Shown: in pieces, positions 24,823 to 38,339 of the stretch | Layout of the letters: every line of letters begins with the position of its first letter | Numbering within the stretch: position 1 is the stretch's first letter | Source: Tubiluchus corallicola | Lineage: Eukaryota; Priapulida; Priapulimorpha; Priapulimorphida; Tubiluchidae | Assembly (NCBI GenBank): GCA_030141605.1 | Contig: JAQGDQ010000033.1 | Coordinates: forward strand, 434,001 to 498,000 | Direction: 5' to 3' | Length of the DNA: 64,000 nt | Notes under the pieces: model-generated | The model's database searches: none | Seen by the model: only the letters and a program-made list of their open reading frames with translations | Told to the model about the DNA's origin: nothing | Made by a program: the position numbers and the translations under genes

Positions 24823-27639
24823 ATGCCTATTAACGACTAGTAATATACATACACCTGTAGTAATTTTATTGTTCTCACACTGGGTTGATAAATTTTCTTA
24901 CTTTTAATCGATGAAATTGTCACTGTGCGCCGCGGCGTTGGTCAATTTGGACGACGTTTTTGTTGAGATGGGCAATTGAATGTTCTCTTAATGTAGTACT
25001 ATAATGCAAAGCAGACGTATGCATTTTCCAGAGTTCCCACAGTAGTTAAACAAAAGACGCACGAAAGCTTGCATAGATCACGTTTGCTTTGCAATATTTT
25101 CGCTTGTATTTTCTCACCTGCGCCACGATTGAAGTTGCAGAACGTTTCCCAATTGCAACAACTTCAAATATACCTTTCTTCTCAAAATGTGCTTGGATAT
25201 TGCTAACGGCTATTCTGAGTATCAGATTTCTTTTTGTAAGAAGCCCTCCTGTTTATATGAGCCGTCCTTTACCGGCATGCCGTCATGAGGCTTCCAGGTC
25301 GTCATATTTCCCATTATTGGCCTGCCTCCTCTAGCGTGTATAACAGTGCCTCCCAGGCAAGAGCTAAGTAATTATGATGCTGTTTACCGTGGCATCATCT
25401 TACATTATTGTTGTCTTCGTTCCTTCTTTTCCTTAAAATGCCGTTACTACTTAATTTCCTGTACGTAGAATTCTCTGTAACTCGACGCATCTTTCTTCGT
25501 AAACGCGCTCTTGTAAAACGCATTGCCCTTTGGCGGCGCATTACCCATTACATCACGTTTAAAATTGAAAAGTAATATTAATGTCAGCCATCAAACAGAT
25601 GTTTACTACCTTGTCACCTTGTGCATGCGTGCCTCTAATGCTTCCCAAACTGCCTGAGATTCCTCGTACAAATGCAATTTGTAGAGCTATTCAATATCTA
25701 ATTACCCACACGACGTCGTAAAGTTTTTTAATTTAAGTACAAAATGCCGTTATATCATTGCAGTTGTTGGTAAATTATTCAGCGACTCGAACAACAATCA
25801 CGACTGTTTAATATTTGATAAGCATGACGGCTCACGCGACGAGCGTGGAATGCAGCAGGTAGAGCTTATTGAATATTATGCCCCTCTTAACTTCCCCGCG
25901 CGTATACATCATAATTGCGTTTTAATGCGGTATATGTGGCTATAAGTGTACTACGGTTTGATTAACTTGTAGATTACCGTGATCGCTGGCGAATGACGTC
26001 TATAAAATCTTTATAAAAGCCTACAATCTTGCCGAGTTTAAAGTGTATTTTAGTGCCCAAGACAACATATCATGCTGTCACAAATGGTTAATGTCAAGTT
26101 TATTGCGGGGAGAACTTCTTGTAAATTTATTTAAAATTGGTAACAAAATGCATGTAGTTGCGTCAATAATTACCTTTATTCATCCTGAAAAGAGTAATCT
26201 GGAAGCTAGGTGCGTCTGTCTATTTATCTGTTCATCTGTGTGTCTCTTTGTCAGTCAGTCTGTTCAAATATTCCCGCTACTATAAGTCTGTAACGTTACT
26301 AGCTCTGCTAAACCTACAAGCCATACTTATAAACATGTGTATACTGCGTACCAGGAAATGGAAAACGTGATCGTGACCTACCACTAAATTTCTGGTTGTT
26401 GGTTTAGTCTCATAGTTTCAAATTAAGGACAGCCAGTCTGGTGCAAGTAGGCCTTTGTATACAGAAATTTATGACAGGGGACCGCTTAAAAATTTACAGC
26501 GTAAGCCGGCTTTGGAAAACTTCAGAAAAAATTAGTGGGTCTAACTTTCGGATGGCTTATTTCAAAACGGTGTCTACTTTTTATTCATTTACTGAATTTT
26601 TTCTACAAGTCAAAAAATTTAATTTATATGTGTTTTCCAATGAAGTACAAGTAGCGGACATGTAAATAACTGATTGACCCGCGCGTGCGCATCGCCCACA
26701 AAGAGGTCACTAAATAGTTTACTAACTGCGTTCAACTGTAACTCGCTTTTTCTCTATGAAACGGCATTATAAATCTAGTACCAAATTAATAATTAATTTA
26801 AATTATCAATAAATGGTACTAAGTTTGCCAGCAATGAAACGTTGCAATTTTGAATCTGTTGAATTTTCTACTTACGTCAATATATTGTTGCACACAAGAA
26901 AAGCTTTTTACAGAATTACATAATTTGTAGTGGAATAAAACACAAACTAAACAGTGACAATACCGTCATCGGAAGATTCACGGTCACGTGACATTGCGCT
27001 AGGGCTATGAAAGGTGCGGTCCGGAAATAAAATAGATTACTCTATAGCCGAGCGCAAAAAGAGGAGAAATGTTAACAACACGGATTGTTTCATGTTGTTT
27101 AATAGTCTTCACTACAGCGCTTTGTTCTTCGCAAGAAAATGCCACGTGGATTACGCTGGCACTTTGCTCTATCTCCCGTTTCCCTTAATTAATTTCCTAC
27201 GAAAACATAAGCAGTTCACACGAGTATAAAGCATTAGAGCATGCAACAACAGTTTGAAACTGAAAAGGAAAGGATCAATTTTGTTATTAACTAGAGTAAA
27301 ATTCTAAATTTAAACCATAAAAATATGGAAACCATCATCGTGTTAAGTTCACTTTGCCAGAGCCAGTTATTTTCTTACTTCTTTACATAGTGCAGACGTT
27401 ATAAACCTAAAGTAATTCCAAGCCATTCTACTATCAAGGAAGAACTAAATGTTTAAGAATGTATGTTAAACCTGTACATAATGTAGGATAGGACAGCTAC
27501 GTGCAAGCATTAAGTGCAATTGAATATGGAGGTTGCTTTTTAACGTTTGAGTTTTAACTCTAAAAGTGAACAATATGAAATAAAAGGCGACAAAGAATTA
27601 AAACGTAAAATTTCAAGCAACTGCAACAGAATAGCAGCG

Positions 27640-27786
27640 ATACTAAGACGTTGACGACGACAATGATAACAACAAAGACAAAAACAACTATAGCAACCGC
27701 ATTGGCAAAAATAACAGTGACAAAGAGAACGATGAAATGACAACACAATAACGACGACGATGACAACAACAACAACAACGAAAATA
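27640..27786. repeat. Degenerate ACA/ACG triplet-rich tract
   Basis: Imperfect GACGACGAC, AACAACAAC and related triplets run over about 150 bp, consistent with a decayed triplet microsatellite. Confidence 0.55.
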
Positions 27787-28717
27787 TAAATGACACACCT
27801 ACTAGCACTGTGTCACCTTAGAAGTTTATCCTCAATAAAACGGGTCCCGTCACAAATATCTTAATTAAATAGTCATCATCGTTGAGTAGGAGTATCCTCG
27901 TGTTGCAAAACAGCAACTGGGGAAAAAAACAAAATGTTAAATAAAAATTCAACAATAACGGCTTTCCAGTGATTAAAAATGTATTCAGTTGCCTAGTACC
28001 AGACACAACATGATGCCACACGGTCTAGTGATAAAGAGAGAAACAACTTGATACCATTTCTTACATATGACGAGTGACAGAGACCGTCATAAAAGTAATT
28101 GCACACACTTATTTTTTCAACTGTGCCCACAGGCAGGTATGCGATAAACACGGGTTTTAAGGAGACTAGAGAACAATTGAAATCACTGAAAGTGAGCTTC
28201 ATGAAGAGACAAAGACGCTGGATGTGATGAATAAAAGGGAGCTATTTATACACATTGACATTTCTTTGGTAGTTTTTATTTATTTCTGTAGTAGTTTTTG
28301 TTGCTGTTTATTACACGAAAACGTATTATATGATTGGAATAGACTTATACATAATACACATAAAGCAGTCTACGCAAATCAAAGATGGTATAATACGTGT
28401 GTGTGCTTGCGTGCATGGGCTTGACGGTGAATGTCTAGCGAACTGAAATTTTACTAATACTATTGTTGATATTGTAGCAAGATGAGCAAGATCACTTTGG
28501 CGTCCCTTCAAATTTTCAGCAAACGAATATGGAAACAGAAAACGAAGCAGTAATATTCACGCGAGTCAGAAAAGTAGAGAATTCAAAGAAGAAGACGGAC
28601 AAAAGGTCACAAGCCACAAGAAGAAGTAGTCAGTGTAGTAGAATGACTGAATAGATTAGAAAGGAAAGTTAAAACATGAAAAGTAGTTGAACAAAACAGA
28701 ACAGAGCAGAAGAGAAA

Positions 28718-28977
<260 letters not shown>

Positions 28978-29232
28978 TAAACCTTTATTAAGTGGACTTT
29001 GAAGACAACAGACAACACAAACCTGCCATGAGGCTTAAATCGCCGACAGTAAATAATAAACTATAACAACCCAACTCAGAGATTATTGTTACCCTGTTTT
29101 TACCCTAAATCTTACATTCTAGACACGACACCAACGTGTATCATTTTTAAAGTTTTTGATTAACCGCGAACTCACGACCTCTCACACGACAAGCAGACGC
29201 GCGACGAGCTATTACACTATACCGTCTGGCAC
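28978..29232 (-). mobile_element. tRNA-derived SINE, tRNA-Asp-like head
   Basis: On the minus strand the head (29228-29165) reads GACGGTATAGTGTAATAGC, then a GCGTCTGCTTGTCGTGTGAG segment, then GTGAGTTCGCGG. This matches the tRNA-Asp pattern with a GTC anticodon position and A- and B-box-like promoter elements. A body of about 170 bp follows, ending CACTTAATAAAGGTTTATATT and running into the triplet array. SINEs are copied by LINE machinery from RNA polymerase III transcripts. Confidence 0.65.
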
Positions 29233-30424
29233 AAGGAAAAAGAAACGAGAAGGTTAGGGAAAGTAAGCTCGAAATTAAAAAAAGGAACAAAGTGATGTGC
29301 GAGTATTCAAATTAACAGAAAGCGATTTTTACTTTTGTGTATTGCAGTTTTAAAACACCTTAATTAGAAAACAGCGTTCATCGTAAATTTTCGAGATGAC
29401 GCTTGGGTGCTAGGGAAAATCCTCGATTTACTCATTCACATATTCACACTTTCCGTCGCAATTCAATTCCAGAAATATTTATTCATTTGAATAGAAATTT
29501 AGTAGGATGAAAAGTTAGGCTACCCTTGGTTCAAAGCAAAAATAAATTGTAGCATATCTTTGTTAATTTGGTTAATTAATTAGAACTGTTTAATTAATTA
29601 ATTTTACCTTGCAAACCTTGACTCTCGGGTATAAAATTTTTCATTAATGGCATACTGTTACATTTACATTTACTTTGACAGCTCTTTTACATTTTTTCAT
29701 CCCAAGGTCGTATAGGAGGACATAAGGAACAGAATGAAGCCAATTTGAGGCGAGAATGTTAATTTTGTCAGTACTGCTGTTAAAGTGGTAACCAGAAGTA
29801 ATGAAAAACTCCATAAATAACAAGTCAATAAATACCTTATCGTTTATGATATTTAATTAAACGTATCGTAAACCTGTTACTTTTGTATGGTGGTAGACAT
29901 GGGCGCTTTCAAGCAGATTTCAACGAGCAGCTAGAGCCAAAACGTTATAATTAATTTTTAACACATTCCATAAACTAAAGTTTACACGTACGTGTCTTTT
30001 TACACCATTCTGTTGTAATTTCCAATATCATTTTATAAGGAGGGAACAACGGTTTTGTAACAAAATTTATTTACTGCTCGTATAACAAGTTCATTACAAC
30101 ACAACATTTTGCTGAAAATGCTCCTGAAGCAATTTCGTATGATTGCCTAATTCAATGGTATGTAACAAAAGTCAGAAACGTAATGTAAGCCAGCAAAATT
30201 GTTGCATAGAAATCAAACGTTTTCTATTTTGCGCGCATTTCGTACAATCAAGGGTCTTTAGTCTGCATCTTGATGGAATTCACAATGGCTTTCACAAGTG
30301 AGTGGTTTAACCCTTTAGTGAGAAAAAAACAGAAAATAATGTAAAAAGAAGAAAGAAGATCGACAGGGGGAAGGAGGGGGGAAAAGAAAAAAAGGGAATA
30401 AAGAAAAGGATGAATAGCAACAAA
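29233..30424. other. AT-rich non-coding sequence
   Basis: No feature recognised. Confidence 0.35.
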
Positions 30425-30442
30425 GAAAGAAGGAAAGAAAGA

Positions 30443-30722
30443 AGGAATGAATGAATGAATGAATGAATAAATGATTGAATGAATGAATGAATGAATGAAT
30501 CAGTCAATCAATCATTCATTCAACCAGTTTAGTGAATGAATGAATGAATGAATGAATGAATGAATAAATGAATGAATGAATGAATGAATGAATGAATGAA
30601 TGAATGAATGAATGAATGAATGAATGAATGAATGAATGAATGAATGAATGAATGAACGAATGAACGAATGAACGAATGAACGAACGAACGAACGAACGAA
30701 CGAACGAACGAACGAATGAATG
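30443..30722. repeat. (GAAT)n array with a (GAAC)n block
   Basis: GAAT repeats at 30443-30500 and 30533-30655, alternating GAAC/GAAT to about 30680, then pure GAAC to about 30714. This is the opposite-strand version of the ATTC array at 4.8-5.06 kb. Purine-rich GAAA/GGAA sequence precedes it (30330-30440). Confidence 0.95.
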
Positions 30723-31464
30723 AAAGCAGATGGCAGAAAGGAAAGAGCAAAGGAATAAACGAACAAGCAAGCAGGATAAACGGAGACGACTGTGACAGTA
30801 ATAAATCTGACAAAAGTTGAACTTGCGAAACTACGATCTGATTATGGCGTACTATGATGAAACTCATTATTTCACCCGGCACAAAATTATTCTGTAAATA
30901 TGCTAATTCACGGCTAAAATCTTTTCCTGTCTGCACGCGCTCATTACGTGGCTTCTTTTAGAACGCGCCATTTTAATCCACAAAACGGAAGAGTAAATGA
31001 ATGTAATATTTTTCAATTAGGCTTGGCTTCTTCATCACGTGTTGATGATGATCACTATCGCCATTTCATCACTTGCATGCTGATAACAAGCAGATTACGG
31101 ATCGGCTTCTTTTGTTTGTCAGTTTCACCCGGATCAGCCGGCAGTCAGTATGGGCACAGAGGCCGAAGCAATTTCATTAAGAACTCGCCAGGTTGCTGAC
31201 TGCAATCACCTTTGCTTGATTGAGTCTCATCAGCCTACCTTAGAGGAGACGTATCAAAAGACATACTCTCATTGAACAATGGCAGAATCCAGGTGAAATT
31301 AATTGCAACGTGCCTCTATGCAAGACTCAGGTGTATACTGATGCTGTTTCGCAGGTTCCTGCCATGCAAACAAATTCAATTAGTTTAATTTAATGCACCT
31401 CTATGAGACGTTCAAATAACAAAATAATAATTTAAAGCGACTTCTGTAGACTAACAAATACGGT
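30723..31464. other. Non-coding sequence
   Basis: No gene or element recognised; short frames only. Confidence 0.35.
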
Positions 31465-32282
31465 GCTTGTTGGAGACATAGTAAAAAATAAATTTGTTAA
31501 CTCGAAATTTCGAATTAAAATCTCAAAATTTCGACCTACTAACTCGACATTTCAACTTAATAAAGGCGTCGTGCAATGATCAGATTTCTAAAAGTATGAT
31601 CAGTATGATAGGTTATGGACCTACACAATGTAGGCCTGCTTATTAGTATTTAAATTTTATTCTTGGTCTGTTTTAAACTTTTAATGAAGCCTTGATTCGT
31701 GATCAATCGCCAAGAAAACGCTATTCACTTGTATTTCCGTCTTGATTTTACATATGTAGAAATGACCACAGGACTGGTATTTGAGCACAATATTGTCTTG
31801 ACTTTTGAATTCTTCACAAATTGGGACTTTTTGAGCATTAAAAGTTTATAGGTATCCGAGCTGCTAGGTTAAACTGAAAATTAAATTAATGGCCGTTAAC
31901 AGCGTCATGAATATCGCTAGATGCACAGGAAATGTATGTAGCTACATTTGACTGCGAAAAGAGAAATTCTGCGTCAAATTTTAACAGCTGTGTCAAGAAA
32001 CCACCAATCAAGACGCATTTTGTGCGATTTTCACACTGAAGTGCAGTAACATTTGTTTAAAATCCCGAGAAATATTTCAAAATCTGGAGAAACGGCGGTT
32101 ACTATTAAAATCGGGAGTTTCCTAACCAAATCGGGAGAATTGAAGTGTGTTACACCTAAATTAGGCTAAATATAGTCGCCACGAAATTTAGCCAGAAAGG
32201 TTAATTATTACCTTAATTAAACAATTATTGTGCGGGTATTAACCAAGAAAGTTGTGGCTAAAAGCTTACTAGCAATTTGATT

Positions 32283-32766
32283 TGATTTACGGGTGTGGGT
32301 ACACTATTGTTCAGGTTACCTAAAGAACACCATACAAAACTACCGAATGTACCCGAAATTCTACCCGAAACTAGAATACCGAGAGAAGACAGATTATGTA
32401 CATGTGGGGAAGAAGTTCAAACAGAAGCACACGTCTTATTGAGATGTCCGGTGACAGAAGATTTACGAATTGAACATTCTGAGTTGAACTTTTCTAGCAT
32501 TTGTAACCTTATGCACTGCCCAAATTTAACGTCGTTAATGAAATATTGTTGGAGATGTGTTAAGACGTATGAGTGAAGAACTATTGTGCCCCTACATTAA
32601 AACGCGATATTTTTGTTGATTCGGTAAAGAAATTTGCCCTCTGTATATGATTTTTTGTTTTGTAGTTAAATTTTAATTTCGTTAATTATATAGTTATCTT
32701 TGCCTACTTATGTTATGTGAAATCATTACGGTGAATAAACTAATTCTAATTCTAATTGTAATTCTA
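32283..32766 (+). mobile_element. LINE 3' end with TAATTC-repeat tail
   Basis: It comprises the C-terminal coding remnant, a short 3' UTR and AATAAA near 32734. It then ends in about four TAATTC-type units, a microsatellite 3' end such as many LINEs carry in place of poly(A). The next element begins directly after it. Confidence 0.65.
32286..32576 (+). pseudogene. 5'-truncated LINE reverse-transcriptase C-terminus
   Basis: The frame contains CTCGEEVQTEAHVLLRCP, the Cys/His motif typical of the C-terminal end of non-LTR retrotransposon polymerases. It ends at a TGA at 32574-32576. An in-frame stop just upstream (32283) and the lack of any polymerase domain show 5' truncation, as is usual after incomplete target-primed reverse transcription. 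Confidence 0.7.
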
Positions 32767-33749
32767 GGTAAAACTGACACTGGTAAAAATGGCATAAGAA
32801 CAAATAGCACAAAATGGCATGGAAAGGCATGAAAAATGGTACATATGTTATTTTGAAACAAATAATTTCTATAGGATGCGCTCAGTGGGAAGCAGATTGC
32901 CGCCAAGGTCAAAACTTGCTCAATATGTTCATGTGGTTCTTTTTTGATAGAAATAAAACATAAAACACAACCAAACATACGAAAATATATCTGTATAAGT
33001 GTATAGGCTAGCAAAAGACTCACATGCATTTTATTTATTAAATGGGCGATGGCAACAGACTGACAAATATATCTATTTACATACCAAGGCATCTTATAAC
33101 GCTACATGTATAAGCAAAGATTATGGACAACGTTACAACTTACACAGTTTTACGAGCGCTTCTCGAAATGGAACCTGGAACTAACTCGTAGTTGTTTGTC
33201 CTGAACAAGATAATAAAAAAGAATTGACCTATCTTCTAACCAAGTCCTTCTCTTCGAAAGAACTATAGCACTTTCTCTGAGACCTCCATGAAGTGCTTCA
33301 CAAATGTTTTTTATACGTGGTGTTCGGCCAAATATTGTGAAAACAAAGAACGGAAGAAAACCGCCCCGCCTATTTTGACACTTTTCACTCTTCTCCTGTC
33401 TAGGAATCTGAGTCAAAAGGCATCTTTCTTGTCTCCTATCCACCTTCTCCACAAAGTTTCGTGGAAACCTATTAAGTAGTTTTTGAGCAATAGCCTAGTT
33501 GCTTTATAGCTAACGAAAAACAAACAAACAAAAAAACAAGGTTGAAGCATGCCTTTCTTGGTGACAAAAATAATTAAAATAATTATCCCCTGCAGTAACT
33601 TTAATTAACCGCAAACTTATATTTTATAAGTGTGCCATTTTTCTTATATTTCCGTTTGTACCCTTTTCCCAGTGCCATTTTTTCTTCTGCTATTTTTACC
33701 GTATAATTTTTACCTGTGCCGTTTTTACCTGCGCCATTTTTACTGTGCA
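32767..33749. mobile_element. Non-autonomous element with GTAAAAATGGCAC minisatellite termini (copy A)
   Basis: The left end carries repeated GTAAAAATGGCAC-like units. The right end carries the same units inverted (GTGCCATTTTTAC). Copy B at 47489-48486 is homologous over its length but inverted. Shared internal blocks include GCGCTCAGTGGGAAGCAG and a TTTCCACGAAACTTTGTGGA segment. No coding capacity was recognised. Confidence 0.7.
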
Positions 33750-33907
33750 GCAGAAGTAAATGGATTACCTTTTTACTTGATATATTCCAAAATTATTCTT
33801 GATCATCCGTGATGTGCAGTCTGGTGTAATTTGCCTAAATTCATCGAGAAAAATTCCGATACAGTTCCAATCTGCTCGTGTTGTACTGCATTGCTAAATG
33901 ATGTATG

Positions 33908-34030
<123 letters not shown>

Positions 34031-34270
34031 ATACCTATAATAATAATTTCGTTTAGGACATAGTCTAGGGATAACACTTTAAGTAACTAAATACCTATTT
34101 CCAAGGTGGTCCCAATTATTATTACACGCATGTTATTCTGATAAACCCGCGTGCTTGGTCGGAGAACCAGCGGTACAATTTTTAAAGTCATTGGTATGAC
34201 TCGGCCGGGAGTTGAACCTGCGACCTCCCGGGTGGGAAGCAAGCACGCAACTCGGTGACGTCCAGCTCAT
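34031..34270 (-). mobile_element. tRNA-derived SINE, tRNA-Gly-like head
   Basis: On the minus strand the head (34266-34199) includes GCTTGCTTCCCACCCGGGAG and then GGTTCAACTCCCGGCC. This corresponds to the anticodon arm (CCC) and the B box/T arm of tRNA-Gly. A body of about 170 bp follows, then the AAT/AAC tail. It is a different family from the tRNA-Asp-like SINE at 29 kb. Confidence 0.7.
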
Positions 34271-34527
34271 TTTTGCCTGTATAAAGCTTTTCGTTAACTT
34301 GTAACAATGATAAAATTATCAGCAATGTCTAAACAACTATTTGACACCCAATACAATATTTTGCCTTCAGTGCTGCTTTAAACACTCTGCAACATTAGAC
34401 ACAGGCTACGCCGAGTTATTAAGTTCTAATTTCGAGTTAATAAGTCGAAATTTCGAGATAATATGTCGAAACTTTGAGTCGAAATCTCGAGTTAACAATT
34501 TTTGTTTTTATTATGTTCCTGACAAGC

Positions 34528-35720
34528 GACAATTTTGAATGAATTTTTGAAATCTTACAACATTTGGTTTTATGTTATAAATTTGAGAAACTATCGAATT
34601 TTCTATTGGCCCGTATGCTGTGATGTTGACACAGCCTTAAAAATTACTTAATAGTTATGATAACTTATATTATTATTTTGTGAATGTTTTTTTCATTAAA
34701 CTACCTAATTCACTAAATTACAAGACAATTATCACACAAACAGAGAAGCAACCCCCTCCCCCCTCTTCTGTGTATTTATCAGATGCATAAATTTTGGTAA
34801 ATAAGACCAATATGCATATGGATATTTTGTGGGGTTCAGTAAATATCTTACATCTATATGTGATGCTTTGTCTTTTCATAAGTTTCTGCTAACTTACAAT
34901 ATGGTGTCACTTTGTGTCTGCGTTTTTCAGTTGTTAACTTTACCTTTCTTTTCTTTGCTTTCATTGGTTTGCAGAATTAACCACGCGAATTTCTAAGCAA
35001 TCTTTGCGTGACATCTAATGTAATTGTTATGTGTCCTATATAATGATATTTGAGCTTCATCCATTGCAGCGTTGTTCAGGTTTATTCAATGCTCAGGTTT
35101 CATGCCAAGCCTTAGAAAATTGAAGACGACGCCTGCCGAAACTAGCCACCTTTGTCGCACCAACGACTTTCTACTCTCAACACTGAAACTGCATTTAGGT
35201 AATTTCTTAGCAACAAGCGGGGCGCATTGCCTTTTGTTCTCTCATTCTGTCATCCACCGTGGGAAGCCAAAAAAGAAAAGTACTAGTAATATGTAACAAA
35301 TTTCTTTATACACCTTAATAATAAGACTATTATACAGGTTAATAAAGTAAGCACTCGGGTATGTGTTTTTCAAAATAGTTATCATGTGTGGATCCAGATG
35401 TATTGTGCTTGAAAGAGACCCTATATTGGCTCTGGTGTATGTGTTCGGTGAGTGACTTGTCACTGTTAATGCAAAGAAGCTTGCATCATTCCCTCGGCGC
35501 CGCAATGCAAAGCTGCTCGCTAAAAACTTTCTGATCATACGTTCATCTTCTTGGCCTGACTTGTGTTCCAATCTTAGCAGGTAAAAGTGTCTTGCAGAAC
35601 TACTGATAGACATTTTAAAAAAAGTTGAATGTCTGTACTGAACTCAAAAATTTCTAACTTCTGAAGTTATTCTCGGCTAAAGTTTACAATTTCCGACACA
35701 CAAGAAACTGGCTCGCAAAG
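34528..35720. other. Non-coding sequence
   Basis: No feature recognised; a 123-residue minus-strand frame (35613-35242) shows no family signature. Confidence 0.35.
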
Positions 35721-35818
35721 CGGATTAGGATAAGGGTTAGGGTTAGGGATGGGGTTACGGTTACGGTTAGGGTTAGGGCTAGGTTAGGATTAGATTTAGG
35801 GTTATGGCTAGGAATAAG
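35721..35818 (+). repeat. Interstitial telomere-like (TTAGGG)n tract, degenerate
   Basis: GGTTAGGGTTAGGG units alternate with variants (TTACGG, TTAGGA, TTATGG, TTAGGGC) over about 95 bp. TTAGGG is the ancestral animal telomere repeat. The tract is internal and decayed. Confidence 0.75.
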
Positions 35819-36240
35819 GTTGGTGTATTTGAGTTGTGAGGGAAATTGTAAACTTCTTCCCTATTCTCTCTCTTTACAAAGTACTGCCATATCTGAACTG
35901 ATGCCTCAGCTCGTTACTTTAATCTACTTGACAGATTGCAAAAAAGTATTGTCAAAATAGTATTATCAATTGTGATTTGGGGTTACCTTGCAATCTCTTT
36001 TTTATTGAAGGTCAGTTGCCACAGTAAGTCTTTTTAGTTGCTCTCAGGACATTTTTGTTAGTTTACACAAGCCGACATATCGCTCAAAGTATCTGTTTCA
36101 CTAATATTTTTCGTAGTCCTATCCTGAGCTTCCCTACATGAAGAATAGTTGTTTATATGTCCATTTTTTCTTAGGTCTCTTACCTGAGGAATTAACTACC
36201 AGTGAATTGTACCGTTGAAAACCATAACAATTTAAGAATA

Positions 36241-36275
36241 AGAAAATAATAATAATAACAACAATAATAATAATT
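36241..36275. repeat. Short AAT/AAC triplet tract
   Basis: A brief (AAT)n-(AAC)n-(AAT)n run with the same block order as the larger arrays. Confidence 0.7.
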
Positions 36276-36791
36276 TATCAAATGATTTTCAATAAATTTC
36301 CATTTTGTAACAAAGTGTGACTTGATGACTCACATCAAAGATCAATTTGCTTGAAAATAAATAACAACATGGGCATTAACAGTCTTGATGATTGTAATCA
36401 TTACAATATAGTGCAGAAAAAGCTATTCAGCTACCTTTAACTTTATCATTTAATTTATCTCTTTCGCAACCGTTTGTGCTTCTTTTCATGTATGACAGCT
36501 TAGGATTCTGCTCCATCTACCAATATTAACGCTGAGAGTGCAAGCTTTAATCATGCCGCATTACCTGTGTGTTGAGACTGTGATTGTGTCAGTGCTTTTT
36601 ATTTTTTTATCAAAGAATCTGACATTACGTAAGTGGTTCTGAATCCTCGATTCTGCAATCCGGGCTTTGTTAGACAAGCCCAGTGATGTTTTTAGTCTTT
36701 CCATGCCACTAATGCTTCGTGCACTAGAGCTTGCCAACCTTCTCTTGTAGTAATATCTTTGCGTTTAAAGGTAAAGACTAAATGTAGCTAA

Positions 36792-37580
36792 TTAAAGTGA
36801 GTTGAAGTGAAGTGAAGTGAAATGAAGTGAAGTGAAGTGAAGTAAAGTGAAGTGAAGTGAAGTGAAGTGAAATAAGGAATAAGGGGTAAAATACAGTAAG
36901 GTAGAGCAGAGTCGAGTAGAGTAGAGTAAAACAGTGTAAAGTAGAATAGAGTGCAATGGAGTAGAATACACTAGAGAAGACTAGAGATGAGCGGTAGAAT
37001 AGAACAGAGTAGAGGTAAGTACGGTAAGGAAAGGAAAGGAAAGGAAAGGTAAAGTAAGGTAAGGTAAGGTAAGGTAAGGTAAGGTAAGGTAAGGTAAGGT
37101 AAGGTAAGGTAAGGTAAGGTAAGGTAAGGTAAGGTAAGGTAAGGTGTAAGGTAAGGTAAGGTAAGGTAAGGTAAGGTAAGGTAAGGTAAGGTAAGGTAAG
37201 GTAAGGTAAGGTAAGGTAAGGTAAGGTAAGGTAAGGTAAGGTAAGGTAAGGTAAGGTAAGGTAAGGTAAGGTAAGGTAAGGTAAGGTAAGGTAAGGTAAG
37301 ATAGGGTAAGGCAAGGTAAGATAAGAGGGAGTTAACTAACGTAAGATGAAATGAGGTATTGTAAGGTAAGGTGAGGCAAATAAGGTTAGATAAGGTAAGG
37401 TAAAGTAAGAGATAACGTACGTAGATAGGTGAGGTGAGATCTAGTAAGACGAGGTGAGGTAGAGAGAAGGCAATTCACGGCAACTCAAGGCAAAGTAAAC
37501 CAAAGCAAGGTAAGGCGTGATAAAATAATGTTAATTAAAGAAAGTTGAGGTAAGACATAAGATAAGATAAGGCAAGGAAT
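36792..37580. repeat. Pentanucleotide satellite block, (GTGAA)n then (AAGGT)n
   Basis: GTGAA units 36797-36870, a degenerate GTAGA-rich stretch to about 37015, then a nearly perfect AAGGT array 37045-37303. That array has one GTGTAAGG interruption at 37144. Degenerate AAGGT-like sequence continues to about 37580. The minus-strand Leu-Pro-Tyr-Leu-Thr frame is a repeat artefact. Confidence 0.9.
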
Positions 37581-38339
37581 AGCAAGATAATTAGAAAAAA
37601 ATGAAATAAAGTTATTTGAATGACTATTATTCCTAAAACTACTTTACAAATTGGTATGATTTTATTAACCTTTTTGTCCATAGTTGTTGAGCTACTAGTA
37701 GAGAGTTGTAGTCAAATGTATTAACCCATTGTGTTTCAGAGGACAGTCATGTAGTCATCACTATCATATGCCATTTTTGAAACAGTGAATATATTTGTGA
37801 GATGAGGCACTTAGCGGGCTTTTAAGAAAGTTTATAAAATAATTCTATTCGTGTCAAGTTTAACTTCTATGAAGTCCTACTACTGTTGCATGCATCAGTA
37901 GATAAGCTCCCGACACAGAGCAACGAAATGTAATTAGAGAAGCAGCAATGCGAGCAGATAAGTAACAATGCAGGTAGAGTCTTATCGCATCAGATAGCAG
38001 TCATAGTACAATGGCTCCATTAGCTAGCTAGGTATTTGTGCACGAAACGAACAGGAGATTACAGCACATAGACAGCAGAAATAAAGCTGCCATTGTCGCA
38101 AGTAAAATCCTGCAGAATGTTTCACTTATCTACACAACATAAAGGTGAGTAACTAATCAGCGAAAGAATATTTGTTAGATGGTGAAAAACGATGCTCAAA
38201 TTAACTCCCAAACTCAAATTATGCTCTACGCAAGGTGGCTCTCCGGCGCAAATTTGCAGATTGTTCTAGAACTCATGGGAAGTCAGGGTCCTGTGTGCAT
38301 TTGTTAAAGTTCATTAATTATATAACAAAGACAAAAACT
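37581..38339. other. Non-coding sequence
   Basis: No feature recognised. Confidence 0.35.

Noticed and set aside
34199-34266. Possible functional tRNA-Gly gene
   Set aside because: The acceptor stem and A box are poor, and a SINE body and tail follow; interpreted as a SINE head.
34404-34500. Regularly repeated AAATTTCGAGTTAATAAG units considered as a CRISPR-like array
   Set aside because: Units are adjacent without unique spacers, the sequence is animal nuclear DNA, and the block is an arm of an inverted-repeat element.
36778-37314. 178-residue Leu-Pro-Tyr-Leu-Thr repeat frame
   Set aside because: Translation of the AAGGT satellite; no unique sequence, start context or splice support.
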